Shown here piece after piece: positions 1 to 13,439 of a stretch of 64,000 bases of DNA. The notes under the pieces are model-generated. The model was not told where the DNA came from. It saw nothing but the letters and a program-made list of their open reading frames with translations, and did no database searches. The DNA is taken from the NCBI GenBank assembly GCA_018389105.1, contig JACATO010000132.1:1438501-1502500 (forward strand). Reading direction: 5' to 3'. Position 1 is the first letter of the stretch, and each line of letters begins with the position of its first letter. This DNA is from Nautilus pompilius (lineage: Eukaryota > Mollusca > Cephalopoda > Nautilida > Nautilidae). Made by a program: the position numbers and the translations under genes.

Positions 1-3000
1 AAATATTTTGATTTTATATATGTACATAAAGTACACACAGAGAAAGTCTAGCTACAAGTCCTTTCATTCTATACATTCATCATCAATTATTTGTATTAAT
101 CAGACATGTTTTATCTATAATGATATATATATATAATTCAAATATTTGGCTGCACTGTATACCTCACTTATTTAAAGTCTTTTCATGCTAAATTCAGATT
201 TTTATTGCTTTCATATTATCAGAAATTTCATACCATTTATCTGTTTGTTTTTGTTTTTTTTTGCTAGATTATAATGTTAGAAAAGGCTCAAACTATATCT
301 CCTTTTCATCAAATATCAAATTTAAAAACAGCAGCTTGGAAGGTATAATGCTTAATGCTACCATATGCTATTACTATATAAACTCAGTCCACAAACTGCT
401 TAAAACACAAAAATAATTAACATTTTCTTGTAACTTAAAATTGAATTTTAATACAAAATTTTATCAAATAGGCTTCTGTTCTCTCAAAACAGACTCTCTT
501 TTGTGCATTAAACTTTCTGTATATTTTTTTACAATATGTGAAGAACCATAGGCAAAGTACTGTAAAAATATTGATATGTTAATACTGGTTTGTATTTCCT
601 TCCCCTCTCTTTTGCTAGTATTTTTAGCCATCTTTGATTTATTTTTAAATAATAAATTGACACTTTTTGTTGTAGAGCTTTCTGATATTATAATAGCTCA
701 TCATGGCTGACAAGCCTTGCTTTTCCAGTTATTATGAGTGGTTAGCAATGCATACATAAATGGATTTTTAGTTTAGCTAGACTGCTGATGGCAACAATGT
801 AATCACAACACCATTAGAATATTTATACCTGTAATTACTCTGAAGAGCCATAACATACATACTGGAAAGAGAGGTTCAGTATTTTTTAAAAAAATCTTAC
901 AGTTTAAATCCCAGCCTCTGGTAGTAATTTTTCCATTTTTTAAAATTTTTTTTTATGTATGATTTTTCTCTAGGCAATCTTCTCTCCAAGAATTGATATT
1001 ACTCTGAGGCTTTTTGACAGTTAACATTGCTAACCCATTTACTAAATGCTTATGTAACAAGCACCCAAATAAAAACAACTGCAAGTGGTTACATAAGCTT
1101 TTAATCCTTTAATCCCCATATCTTTGGAATTTTTCCAGTCTGTATCAGTCTTATTCACTATCTTTTAATATGGTATAAATTTCACAACATATCAAATATA
1201 TAAGTTGATTTAAAAAAAAAACACAGAAAACAAATACCACCTCCATACACAATTGCAAAAAATACCAAATATTTTTTTAGATACAGTATAAAGGAGATAA
1301 GATCTATGTGGGTGATCATAACATTCCAAAAGATAATCTTGAGTGAAGGTTATCAGTAATTATTCCCATAGTACATTTTTAACTGACTGTTACTGACAGC
1401 TCGCTAGTGTGTTGGTCTAAAGATGAAGACCTTATACAGAAATCTAAAAAGGAAGAAACTTAGCCGTGCTTGCTTAGTGTTAATTCTCCTGACACAGACC
1501 CCTCCAAAACAACAGCAAAACAAACAAATTACTTGGAACATTATAACAAGGTTAGAGTTTTCTAATACTTACTACAGATAATTTTTTAGGTGTAATAATA
1601 AATTGTAACTGAAATGGCATTAACTTGTTCTTGTTATTGGTGGAATAATACATTTTTACAAAGAAGTTGAGTTTTTGTTTGTATGAAAAATTTATTAGAA
1701 CAAGATCATCTAGTCACACATTTTGTGAGAATGTTTGAAAAAGGAACCTGTGAAATTCTTGGTGCAGTTTGTGATAGCACATTCCATTTGAGAAAACAAG
1801 CGAATCAGGAAAAATATCTGTAAAGAGGGTTTTCTTTCTTTTTCTAAGACTGAAAAGAAATAGTAATTAATTTCTGGAGAAAATCTCATGTTTAAAAATT
1901 TCAATACTTTTCTTTTTTACTTATTAAATGTGCCATGTCAGAAAAAATACTAAGTGCATACATGCATACATTGTTGAAATTCTCTTTTTCCTGCTTAAAC
2001 ACAGAACACTTCGTCTTTAATTATTATACCATCCACCTACCCCCTTTTTTTGTGTTTGGTTTAAATAACAAAGCTCTCTTTTGCCCATATTTTTGACAAG
2101 TGTATAGAGTTTACTGTGAATAAATCAACATTGGCTACTTTTTTTGTTGTTGTAAATCTGGATGTAACTGACATTTACATTCTCATAGATTTCTTCTCTA
2201 AACCATACAAGTTGAATACACCTGGATGTGTATCAGTGAGCAGCTTTAAGTAGAAATTCTACAAGAAAGTCTTGTTGCCAATCACTTCCTGTACAGTTTG
2301 TAAAATGGCTGCCAAATGGCAAAAGCCCAAGAAGTACAAATTGTCAAAATCAATAACTGCATGGTCAATGGAAGTCATTGTCTGGATTAGTATGAAGATA
2401 TCTGAATGAAACCTGCTTGTCACTTACCAATCAAGAGCCACATTGTTTGGCAATGCTATTTAAAAGGCTTCTGCTGCTGTTTCCCACATCCTAGGTTTTA
2501 GTTTGTTTTCCTGAAACTTTTGCTCTCCAAGTGATGTTGGGTAAAACTGAATGATCCACTAGTGAGCCCAGCAAGAAATGTGGCCACCAAAGATAAGAAA
2601 GATGAGCAAGGTACGAGAACATCACATGAAACATGAGTAAACCCCTGCTAATAGGCCATGGTTAATAGCATGGCTTAAGTTTTCACTTCTAAACAGTATT
2701 CTAGAAAAGTTTAAATAAGAATTTCGGGCATTTGGTATTTTCTTCTTGTTTTGTGGCGTAGGAATAGCTAACTAGTTACTGCAGTCTTTCAACAAGAAAT
2801 ATTAATCTTTCTAGCAGCATTAGTGTGCTGCAGTAGATACTTGTGCTTACATAGTGTTCCATAGTTCAATAAAGATAGCTTCCTGTCTTTTTAAAGTAGT
2901 ATCAGAAAAACAAAGTTAAATTATTTTGTACTTGGTAATGTTTGTGCGAACTTATCTTTTTTCTTTGCAGAGATTCTAAATTATCTTTAAAACAGTATTA

Positions 3001-6000
3001 GTTGTATATCAAAAGTTAAATAAATCAGCACAATTGCAAGAAAACACAATGATAATGAGTATGAAAATTCTAACAGAAATTGCACACAGTTGGAAGATGT
3101 ATGTATAAATATCTCAATCATACCTTTGCATCCTGTATAATAAGGACTTGCTATCACATGTAAAAGTGCAAAACTACATTTAGTACAATGGTAAGGAAAA
3201 CCATGGACCCCAAATATGTTTTTTTTTTTTAACTTGTCAGAATTCTCAGAAAATACAAACATACTGCTTCTTCTAGTAAGTCTTTTATTTTTGTCCCCAC
3301 CTGCTCTAAGCTGTATTTTTACTGTTTGATCAATTAGCAAACTCATCAGACAGTCCAAGTTACCTTTCCCAGCTATGCTAAAACATTCAATATTTTTCAA
3401 TTCTAGTCACATGATAAAAATCAAATCAGCATATCTCCAGCAATCAAGCCTCTCTGAATATCTGCTTTGAATTCAATAAAATGAGAATATTCAAAACTTA
3501 GAAAACAAAGCTCATCAAAATTTTTCTGGTGTAGTATGAGAACTTGGCTATGATTTCATGCAAAGTTTATCTTTTTACAATATTTAACTTTATTAAAGAC
3601 TTTGAATGTCTAGGTACTATAAGTGCAAACACGGGGTTATTGGTGTATGAAATAAAATCTTGACATTTGTTATGCACAAATCTTTGTAAACCACTACAGA
3701 GTAGTTCAAATGCATACACACTTGTAAATTGTACTGAACACTATTAGTTAGTATAACTGCTAAAATGACATAATAGGGTTATAACAGTTTAGACAACTTT
3801 CATGTGGGGAATTCCAAAATAAAAATGAGTGAGTAGGATACATGGCCTAAGTGCGCCCCATGTTGATTCTTTATTGCTGGATGGTAAATAAAAACAAAAT
3901 ACACAAAAACTTTTAAAAATACAGTGTGCGTATGTGATGAAATCACATCTGACCAGCTTGACTGTTTTAAAATTAGTAGAATATCTGTGTTTAAACAGAA
4001 GAATTATTGATAGTAATAGTTCTAATATATGAGTGTTTTGCTGATAATATCACCATCCCATACAAAGAATATCTACCAAATCTTTTCCCAAATTAAAAAA
4101 TTCATATATTCACTAGCAGCAGCCAAGTTGTACATAAGAAAAAAAAACCTTATAGCTCATTGTATACTGTAGAAGGAAAGAAACAAGTTGGTACAGCAAA
4201 CTGATTTCCTTACTATCATGAAAATTGTGCACAGTATGAGTATCAGAATTACCACAGTAAGCGAAGTAAGTGGATAGTACTAACCATGCTTAGCAGGTGT
4301 GTGCCGCATGTGAGTTTGTCTTTTAATCAGAAACAGCAGACAGGTCAGATTTTATTCTGAGATAGGGACTGATCAGGAAACATTTGTATGGGCTTTCATG
4401 TAGTGGCTCAGCAAATGTCATCATTAGCAAATTGTGGACATCTGTGATACCAAATGTCATTTGTGGTTATACCTACCATAATCCATCATAGAATAGTCGC
4501 TAAACATCAGAAAAACCATAAAAGTAACTGAGTTATCAACAAATGGAGAATGCTTTAAAAAAGTTTATCTTTTAAATACTTTTTGGCTGAATAAATAATT
4601 TTAGTTTATCTACAGTAAGCCATATAATGTTTGTGCAGTAGATATTTGATGGTTTACCGTGTAGTTTAATAGAATATCATTGTGTTGAAAAATTTGGACA
4701 TTCAGTGCAATATTATTCAGTTGTATTCGAGCAGCAACTGTTCATAATTTAATTTCTAATAATAATAACCCGACTTGAATCCACCCCCTCCAGATCTACT
4801 GGTTAGTGTGTGAAGTTTTTGGAGAAGTCTTTAATTTAAACAACACATGAACATTAATCCTGTTGCAAGAGTATTTTAAAAAAAATCAATACAAATCTAA
4901 AGATTTCTTACTATTTAACAAATTGTGTTTAAAATGTCACAGAAAATCTTACAACTTGTAAGATGAAAAAAAAAAAAAAAACATGAACAATTATTGTGAA
5001 AAAATGAAAAATAATTATTGATTTTTGTACTCTCCCCACCCAAAAAAAGTATACACTGAAATGCTTAGAATAAATTGCAACCCATAGTAGGTAAGTTTTT
5101 ATTCTTTCTGCTGCCTACCCTTTTTTTTGTAGAAGAAACTTTCATTATTCATTCGTTTTAATTATTTATTTCAGAACTTAAAAGTATTTTCATTATTGCA
5201 CTTTCCATCAAATATTGGATGCATTTGTGTATGTGTGCATGCACTTTATTCTTCTGATAAATCCTGGGTAAGCTAGTCATTTTAAAACAGCAATGTTTTT
5301 GTAGCCAAAATATTTTACGTGTGCACGCTAGGCTGGAGTAGATAACAAAGTTGGCCATGATAGTGTAGCTTTTCACCCTTATTTGACTTTCATTGCAATT
5401 TAGGAAACACTGTCATACTTGTCAACTTTCCTGAATTTAGCAGTGAATAGACCTTTCTAAAATTTCCAGATCAAATTTTCTCACCACAGAAAGTGATCAT
5501 GGTAATCATTTTATTTACGTTTTTAAACATAAATTATTGGATTTATTGAGGTGTTTGTATTCCTATTGTTAAGGTGAATAAGAGTGCACTTTAACAAGGG
5601 AAATAACTCTTTAAAATAGACTTATTTAAGAAATGTAATTGATAATTTGTACTATGAACTTTTAACTTAATTTGAAAAGAAAAAAAGTTATGAACTTTTT
5701 GAAAAAAAAAAACAAATGCAGAGATAAGAAATGTTAACACTGAAAAAATATGAGTGCAGTTATTCCTTTCGCAAGGAATCAACATGCTGATGTATTTTGT
5801 GGTTGTAGCAAACAAAATAAGTGCACAGCAAAGCTTTTTCAGAGATTGGCCCAGAATAACCCACATGTGCTTAGTAGGGAGGGGTCTTTTTTTTTTTTAG
5901 GTTCAAAGAAATTTTATTTAAATTTCGATTAGTAACAAAAATTGATAATTTTTTTTAAATGAAAACTTATGGTCTTAAAGAATTTTAGCCAAAATTAGTT

Positions 6001-6650
6001 TACATTGAGAATGTGAGCTGGCTACCCAACCCTACTCCATCTCTCTGGAGGGAGGGGGAGGTAGGATTTTCCCAATGCTCTGACCAGTAGAAAGGTGTTT
6101 TCTCACCCAGAAAAATGCATGCACTGCTGTCTGAAAACACTCAACAGGTAGAAAATAATTAGTTTTTTAAAAGGCAGGAGAGTGTGCTGGAATCTCCGTT
6201 GCTTGTTGGAGTCAATAACTGATATTGTATAGGTTGAGGAGTGGTTGCCCATTGTATCCCATGCTTTCTAAATAATGCATGAAAGGTCTCATTGTCACTA
6301 GCATATTTTTCTACACTTGCAGGAAGTTTTTAGAGTTTAGTCACCAGTCTCCCCTTCACAACTTAAAGTTTCTGTCCTGCTGGCTTCTCTTGAACTGGAC
6401 TCTCAGACTATCCACTAGTTTTTACCAACATCTTACTGCCTATGTATTTGGCTCCTTTCACTACATAAGTTTTCAAAAACCTGTTCATGGCACAAATGTT
6501 TACAGATTGAGACTTTCTGTGGTCTGTACATGCTTTTATTTAGTGCCTAACCACAATAATTTGGAAATCTGTTGTTATTACAATAAGTTAGTTTGTTCCC
6601 CCATCACTGCATGCGATTGTCCATTAATTTCATCATTTTGGTAGAAAATG
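1..6650. other. AT-rich region without a recognisable gene
   Basis: This stretch is AT-rich with many short A or T runs and no family that I recognise on either strand. The longest open frame is on the minus strand at 2987-3400 (137 codons). Its first third reads fairly protein-like and follows an AG at about 3389, but the rest degenerates into hydrophobic AT-rich translation and I cannot assign it. No tRNA, rRNA or transposase motif was seen. It could be intron or intergenic DNA. Confidence 0.6.
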
Positions 6651-6899
6651 GAAGGCTAACAACCCAGATGCTGTGACAACTGTTTGATCAGGGTTACGCC
6701 AGACCTTCGAGCTACCCATTGAAGAAGTTTGACGGCTTGATTTCTCTTCCAGACTTGAGAGGTATAACAAGCACCTGTTGTTACAATGGTAGATGCATGA
6801 TGGTGCTTCAGTGCTTTCTGCATGTGATCAAGTGGTAAATGCCATGTCACCAAGCAACAGTGATGTAAAAATTACTTGAACACATTCTCTTGTTCATGT

Positions 6900-7660
6900 G
6901 TTGTACACTTGTGGTACTAGTGGACAAATAAACAACATTGCTACACAGTTGTCACTGTGCATTCTGTAATTATTTTCCACTGACTGAAACCCACTAGAGA
7001 AGCTTGGTCTGATATGGAAAGAATTATATGGTGCAAAGAAAAGTGTGTTTGTGGGTGGTCAGGTTTAAAAAAAATCAACCTAGACATCCAACAGGGCCAA
7101 AAATTCAAAACACAACAAATCTTTGGTCAGGTCATGTTGCTTTTGCCTTGAGACTCACAAGGGACTACTCATGCTTATTTCATGGATTGTGGAGTTACAA
7201 TCACCAGAGCAACATACTGAAATATGGTAGAGAGCAACCTGAAGCCAGCTATTTGAATGAAATGGCATGGAATACTGACACAAAGCGTTCTGTTGCAGCA
7301 TGACAATGTGAGACTGTACATTGCTTGGGCAACTATTGCCACTGAACATACTGTACTTTTAACTTCTACCTAGAGTCCAGATCTTGCCCCCATACAATTT
7401 TACCTATTTGGACCCCTGCAAGTAATCACCAGGTCCCAACAAGCAGTGCAATTGTGGCTTACACAGCAACCATAAAGCTTCTACCAGGATGGCCTCAAAA
7501 AAATCACTGGACTACATTTGTTGCAAAATGGGGGAAACTACATAGGAAAGTGATGCAGTCTATTAAATGATAACTGGTGGCTTGTTTTATTTATGAATTT
7601 CCTTTACTTTTTGAAATACTCTTGTACAATGCGAGATATCTTTTGACAAACACCAATTGC
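6900..7660 (+). mobile_element. Decayed mariner-like transposase remnant
   Basis: The C-terminal half of a mariner-superfamily transposase can be read on the plus strand. From about 7290 one frame gives VLLQHDNVRLYIAWA, matching the family's HDNARPH block with the second catalytic aspartate. After an in-frame stop it gives SPDLAPIQFYLFGPLQ, where families carry SPDLAP-(S/C)D-(F/Y)HLF. The third catalytic aspartate has therefore become glutamine. A WL..QP..FYQDGLKK stretch and a final GGNYIGK follow (compare GDYVEK). The part before 7028 is too eroded to read, and no inverted repeats were found. It is a dead copy, and its subfamily is not certain. Confidence 0.7.
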
Positions 7661-8470
7661 GTCTTTCCATTATTCTAGATTGTAGCTAATCCTACCTCCA
7701 TATACTTGACCATGGGCTAAAGGCATTAGAGTTGAAGGTCTTTGTTAGGTATTCATTATATTTTCTCCAAACTGAGATTTTATCATCACAGATAAATTGC
7801 TAATGTAAAGTACATGCCACCAATATTTAAGGGGCTTGCCAGACATGTCGTCTGACAAAATTGTTTGAATTTTTAGGGTTTCTTATGTCCTATACAGCGC
7901 TAATGTTCAACAATTCATTGGTTCTTTTCTGTTGTAATTTATTGAGTATGCAGAAGGAAGGTAATAGCATGTTTCTGTTGGGTGTCATCGTACTTTTAAG
8001 ATGTTTTGCCGTTGCAGTGACATCTACCTTGGTGATAAAATTGGTCATAAATCCTAGAGAAATGTGAAGATCTCTAACAATCTTTCATTGTTTCTGTCAC
8101 ATTCTGAATGCCAATAAAATGGCATAAGGGAGAAATGTTTTCTAGATAAACCTATGCCTGATATGGTGATAATGCAGACTAGTTATGTGCCAACCTGGAC
8201 ATCCAATATGTTCATGATCACAACTCAAATATTTACATTTTGTCAGATACCTTCATTTATTGCTGTATCTCACATGGCCTCAGAAGTTATCTATTTACTT
8301 ATGTTATATCTCTGTAAATTTAGTAGTGAGTATTAAATACTAGGAATATTCAACTGAAGCCCAACTGGATACTATTGTGAAGATGCTATTTCAGCTAGGT
8401 TTCAATGAATGTCTCTAGTAGTCTTTTTTTCTTCTTCTTCGATCACTCCTTTCATAACATGAGAGTGGGA
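7661..8470. other. Unassigned spacer
   Basis: Low-complexity AT-rich sequence between the mariner remnant and the SINE. Two short plus-strand open frames of 60-68 codons (7861-8067, 8154-8336) show no family motif or convincing splice sites. I see nothing else here. Confidence 0.5.
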
Positions 8471-8474
8471 TGCA

Positions 8475-8853
8475 TTGCATCATCACTTATGCACACTCTG
8501 CCCCCACTGCATCCATCTTCAGCAATGGTTTATTCTTCTGATTTTTCCTTGTCATAGGAGACTTGCCTCTGTCATGGCTAAAGTGTCCCCTGCCCTGTTG
8601 GTTTCTCTGTATGAACTGGAGCAGCCCAATGAGAGAGCAACCTCCCAGGTCTACAGGTGGACTGGGCCACTTGTCTGCTCAATGAAAGAGCCTTGTTTGG
8701 AAGTCCAACTCTTCAACAACAACAACTGGAGCAGTGCCAATAAAGTACCTTGCTCAAGGGGTCACAACAATGTGCCAGCAGTGGGAATTGAACCCAGAAC
8801 CCTTAAGTTCTAAAGCCAGCACACTTACCACTGAACCACATTGCCTGGCAGTG
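8475..8853 (-). mobile_element. tRNA-derived SINE
   Basis: Read on the minus strand from about 8850, the sequence starts with a tRNA-like head. A box A-like TGGTTCAGTGGTAAG lies at 8824-8840, and a box B-like GGGTTCAATTCCC lies at 8783-8796. These are the two internal RNA polymerase III promoter blocks, at tRNA-like spacing. A body with CCTTGAGCAAGGTACTTTA follows around 8750-8770, a block widespread in animal SINEs. The lower-coordinate end is less clear and may run to about 8475. The plus-strand open frame across it (8475-8813) is incidental. The SINE call is strong; the exact family is not known. Confidence 0.65.
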
Positions 8854-8996
8854 GTTATTTTTACTTTTTCTTTGGTTTTAATGTTTTCCACATAAAATTA
8901 AAAATCAATTAGCATTTTTGAACATTAAAAGTTTTATCAAAAAATCTAAAAAAAAATGCATTCTTAAAGTGAAATGTAAGATCTTTTGCTAAACTT

Positions 8997-9033
<37 letters not shown>

Positions 9034-10170
9034 GTAATAACCAGATTAGTACTAAGAATACTTACACAAAGTTTTAAAATGATTGAGGATCTACAACTGA
9101 ATAAAGCCATGTTTGTTAAAATATTAAACATTTCTAAGTGTCTTCAGAATTTTAAAAATACATATCTAGATTTTAATTAAGCAGAGGCTGGTTGACATGT
9201 ATGATTGTGAACTGGCTATAGAAACAAGAGTTCAGTCCAGTCTTAGCCTGATGATCGTCTTACATGTACATGATCGTTTTCATAGTATGTTTGCTAAGCT
9301 TATTGTTTTGGATCTGTGCTAACTTGATTTTTCCAGAAATTTCTCAGGTCTTGTCTCTTCATAACATCCATATTTTTTAATCTTTGCTGTTGGCTGCCTG
9401 TGAATACTACATGCTAAAACAGCAATTTCCAAAACTAGCATTCTCCTAGTCTCTTGTCAACACCTCAAAATCCATTTATTCCATGGCCTAGATCCCTTGA
9501 GTTGCATTATTTCATGCAATTTTTTCAGAATGTTTTAGGGAAAACATGGGCCCCTATAGCAGGTTGCATGCCTGATACTGCTGGAATTTGTTGATTTTTT
9601 TTTTAGAATTTGCCAATATGATCACAATGAGAAGATTGGAAACTGCTGGGTTAATACTTCAAACACTAATTCATCTTCTGCTACCTTCAAAAGTAAAGAG
9701 CTCCTAAAAGAGAATTTATACACCATGGGCGCAACACTGGATATTTTTCATCTTTTTTGTGATGCATCACATTGCCAAGGATAAAAAAGAAGAAACCTGG
9801 GAAGTCAAGACCTATATTTGTAATCAGCTGGTCATTTTCCTGTTTTTTGTGGAGTCAGAAACTTTGAAATACATTCACTAGTGTTGCCTTGACTTTTTAA
9901 AGGGAAACAACTCAAGAGGTCAAGTATGTCATTTTACATTACCAACTTCAAAGGTGATCTTTACTGCATTTTGCTGCCAATAACTAGCAGATGAATATTT
10001 CCACTCTACTAAAAAAATTTTTTTTATTACTCTATTACCTTTCGTGTTAATTCTATGCATTCAAAACTGGTGTTTACACTTTATTTTTTCTCCTGACAGT
10101 AGATTAAGCGCAAACTAAAACGTATTTTGTTTAAGGCTTTTATCAAATTTTAAAACAGGAACATAACAGT
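8854..10170. other. Spacer with TA microsatellite
   Basis: AT-rich DNA with a (TA)15 run at 9000-9029. No gene or transposase motif was recognised. If the minus-strand gene ending at 10231 is real, the upper end of this stretch is its 3' flank. Confidence 0.5.
9000..9029. repeat. (TA)n microsatellite
   Basis: About fifteen uninterrupted TA dinucleotides. Confidence 0.95.
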
Positions 10171-10173
10171 TGC

Positions 10174-10179
10174 TTTATT
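10174..10179 (-). terminator. Candidate poly(A) signal AATAAA
   Basis: A minus-strand AATAAA lies about 52 bases beyond the stop codon of the candidate exon ending at 10231. The hexamer is common in AT-rich DNA, so it supports the gene only by position. Confidence 0.25.
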
Positions 10180-10230
10180 TCAAACAAAATATTACAGTTT
10201 AAATATTTAGAAATTTTGAAGATTTACAAG

Positions 10231-10446
10231 TTACTCCAAAATTCTTTCAAATTTGGAAGGGTTAATTAGCACTAATGGTGGAATCCAGATATGACACTTG
10301 GTATCAGCAAGAGACAGCCATGCCTGCTGCTGCTGCTTGTGGTAGCATCTAGACACTTCACTGATAAGTGTCTTCAGCAGCTCTGCAGGAATATGCTGGT
10401 ATTTTTTGAGTGCACAGCAAGTGTTTACAGATTCATTCATCAACTT
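10231..10446 (-). CDS. Candidate terminal exon, small secreted protein
   Basis: Minus-strand open segment of 71 codons ending in TAA at 10231-10233. Unlike the surrounding AT-rich shadows it uses many G/C-ending codons (CAG, CTG, AAG, GTG, TAC, CAC), which suggests real coding. A splice acceptor AG sits at 10447-10448 at the edge of a CA run, and a second AG three bases on is equally possible. The segment carries four cysteines spaced CC-22-C-16-C, with Ile-Pro eight and nine residues after the CC, then a short tail ending ERILE. It would join in phase 0 to the segment at 15120-15203, which also ends in phase 0, giving about 99 residues. The cysteine spacing resembles CC chemokines, but the internal intron of that family is absent and the match may be chance. 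No homologue is recognised. Confidence 0.35.
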   Translation of the reverse strand, partial: KLMNESVNTCCALKKYQHIPAELLKTLISEVSRCYHKQQQQAWLSLADTKCHIWIPPLVLINPSKFERILE

Positions 10447-10448
10447 CT

Positions 10449-10467
10449 TGTGTGTGTGTGTGTGTGC
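10449..10467. repeat. (GT)n microsatellite
   Basis: About nine GT dinucleotides on the plus strand. On the minus strand this CA run directly precedes the candidate splice acceptor at 10447-10448. Confidence 0.9.
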
Positions 10468-11639
10468 ACTCAATGACCTGCTATTCCATTTATAAATGGA
10501 AACCGCACTGAAGAAATGCTCATTTGCAGAAATTTGATTTTTGCTTTTTTATAATATTTTTTTAAATAATTTTTTGAAAATTTTCTTGCAGTTGCTGAGA
10601 TTCAAAAGCTTTTTTTTTTTTCTTTCTAGTGTATCAGGCTGGTTAATTTAGAAATCTGGGCAAAACACTGGAAAGTTCTTACTGATTATACTTCCTCTTG
10701 TAGGCTGACTTCTGCATCTGTTTGCATTCTGTAGTTCTGTTTTTTTTACTTTAGCTCTGTGCAGTCGTTTAATAAATAAATAATGGACTACATGCAGAAA
10801 ACTCGCAGATGAATATAATCAAAGTTGAATGTTCAGTAAACATTGTTTTTAAAGAATTATTTGCTGAGATTGGCATCATTTAATTGCATAGTTCTTGTTA
10901 GCAGCATGGCTGGTAATGACCCCACCTACCTCATAATCAAAGAAAATAAAGATCCATAGCAGTCACTGTTTACAGTTTTAAAGAAAATTGTACCCTTTTT
11001 TTCAGATATTCAACTGGTTCAAACAGATTAAAAAAAAAAAATTTTTTTATTGATAAATCCTTAGTTTTTCTAAAATAATGGTTGATCTAAAATGTAGTTT
11101 TGTCTATTTTTTAAACATAACAAATATTCCTTTTAAAAGCTGAGGTAATATTAAGATTATCTTTAGTGACAAAAAAACTGCATAGAGAAAAGTTTGAGTC
11201 AATAAGTTTGCATTTAGCAGAGAAATTTAAATTGGTTTTTTGTTTTGTTTTTACTATAGCTGATTATGTACTTGCTGATCAAAACCAGCTTTTAATAGTT
11301 GCTTAGTATATAACCCATTTGTTACATACTGTTATTATTGCGGGTAGTTTGTTCTATTCAAATATGTATGAATTAACTCTTCCAGAAATTTCAAGAAATC
11401 ATTGCTACTAAAAGCAGTTGTGCTACATTTGTTCTCTCTCTCGGTAATTTATAAATGTTCCCACAATGCAACACTATTTAAACCAATGAACCACTTAGGT
11501 TTTCTGCTATCTTTTGTTAAAGTTGACTAGAATCTATGATAATCATACAACTATGCAATTTAAAAGGCAGAGAGGACTGTGCCCATATTTAGCTATCATA
11601 CTATTGTAATATGGGTAAAATCTACATTTTATTTTGTTT

Positions 11640-11870
11640 TGTTTTTTACATCAGTAGGCAACCTGGTGAAGGATCAGTGCTGTGGTCATCTGCCAGTCAC
11701 ATGGGGTGGCACTTATGACTTTAGCAGGGAAATCCCCACTGGAGCACTTCATTCTTTTACATGTGGGAGGAAACCAGAGAGCTCAGAGGGCTTAGGAATG
11801 CCAAACCCAGTGAATTCTGACTGTGATTCGAACTTGGGCTTTCAACCGTAACAGTCCAGCAAGTCTGCTA
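11640..11870 (-). mobile_element. SINE-like repeat, 'gtgggaggaaacc' family
   Basis: The plus strand shows the conserved core tgtgggaggaaacc near 11760. Nearer 11824-11837 is the complement of a box B (AAGTTCGAATCAC on minus), followed toward 11870 by a tRNA-like head. The repeat therefore reads on the minus strand. The same core occurs at 44.0-44.6 kb, and the end block 'aacagtccag' recurs at 51.65 kb. The plus-strand open frame at 11579-11851 is a by-product. The copy is old, and its borders are approximate. Confidence 0.55.
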
Positions 11871-11879
11871 CTAAAACTA

Positions 11880-13430
11880 TATGTATTAAATATTTCAAAC
11901 CTAAATTAATAATGATCCATTCTGTAGGAAAAAATTGCATAAATTTTACTCTCTTTATTATGTTATGTTTTAAATGTCCTAGGTTTGTGCGCTTTCTTTG
12001 TTTTTACCTAATTTTAATAGTGTATACAATTCTTCTCCCCCCCCACTTCTGTCTGTCTTAGAATTGAGATAAGTAAAAATTAAAGATACTGACTGATTCC
12101 TAATTATTTATGAATTACTATAAAGAGAAGTGCATAGAGATGAGAGAAATTCCATATTCTCTGATAAGTACAAATTAATTTACAAGTTACTGTCTCACTT
12201 ACTATTGAAAGATCATTGAATCAAATATAAAACAGTGAAATAACAATACAGAACTTTTGGTTCATTGATTGTATTGCTGTAGCTCCACATATTCCCCGAA
12301 AAATAATAGCTGACATTCTAATCATTTGTTATCTGAATGTCGGTCAGGTTTGTTTTAAAAAATGACACTGATGGGAAGCCATTGCTGGCTTGGACTGATA
12401 GCTTTATGATTAGTTTATTAAGAGCTTTAGCAACACGTTTCAGACATTTATTTTAATGTTCCCAACATAGTTCTTCAACTTTGTTCATATCAATTTATTC
12501 ATTAATATGAATTTATAATTAGCATATTTTAATGTAAAATAACTTGAAGGTTTTATTTCAGCTTTACACATGGCAGACAAATTGCTTGGCATAAAACATT
12601 GGCCAAAATTTCCTATTTTCTGGGTTTGTAAACATTTTTATATGAAATTTACTAACTTTTATTGATAATGATGGGCTTTAATTTACTAACAAACTAAAGA
12701 GGTGGTTTTGTCCACTGAGAGTAATGTTATGGTTGCATGGCAAAACTAACTCGAGGAACGGTCTGCTAGTTCACAGAATTCACCAACTCAAATAGCAAAT
12801 AAGGAAAATCATGGAAAATTTTTGAAAAAAAAGTGTTCATGAAGAGAGTAAATTGTAACAAATTACTTTTCATCTGCCACAAAAATTTGAGTAATATTTG
12901 GTAATTTATTGGAGATTTAAATTAAAAAATAATGAGCTGTAACAGTAAATAAAATAATAATTTCATTACAGAGAAGCATTTAGATTATATTTGTTATTGA
13001 AATAAATGTTTTTGGATAGTATAGAGCACAAGGCAACTAGAAAATAGGCATCCTTCCAAAAAAAAAAAAACAATAAAAACTAAGGCTTCAAACCCAGAAC
13101 AAATTATATTAAGAAAAATGTTTCATAAATCCTGAACCTTAAAGCATTCTTGTTATGATAGATCATTAAAAAAGGCAATTGGATGTATTAATAATGCAGA
13201 GCCATTCCATTTAGGAGAGAATTCCAGTTACTGGTAAACTGAGAAGAAGAAGAAAATAAGTTAAAAAAAAATAAAGAATGCTGTACAGTGAAGACACACA
13301 TACAGTGGTGTAGGTCTAAGCCTAATACAATTTTGAAAATATGTAATGCTGTATTCATTAGCTGCATCTGAAGTTGGGCTTAATAGAAATCAATGGGTAC
13401 ATATGGTACAGAGCAGTCTGCCTTGCTCTT
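11880..13430. other. Unassigned AT-rich DNA
   Basis: No open frame, RNA gene or transposon motif was recognised. It holds poly-A runs (for example near 13060) and a C run near 12040. It would be intron if the two-exon minus-strand gene is real. Confidence 0.5.
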
Positions 13431-13439
13431 GTGCCATCG

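Noticed and set aside
6279-6644. 121-codon plus-strand frame
   Set aside because: Aromatic- and Leu-rich translation typical of AT-rich non-coding DNA, with no motif or splice context.
6656-6853. Minus-strand 65-codon frame next to the mariner remnant
   Set aside because: It is opposite in strand to the readable transposase and has no motif. At best it is antisense to the eroded N-terminal part.
8475-8813. 112-codon plus-strand frame
   Set aside because: It lies wholly within a tRNA-derived SINE read on the other strand.
10291-10476. Plus-strand 61-codon frame with a Leu run
   Set aside because: It is the shadow of the minus-strand candidate exon. The Leu run is the complement of CAG codons and the tail is the GT repeat.
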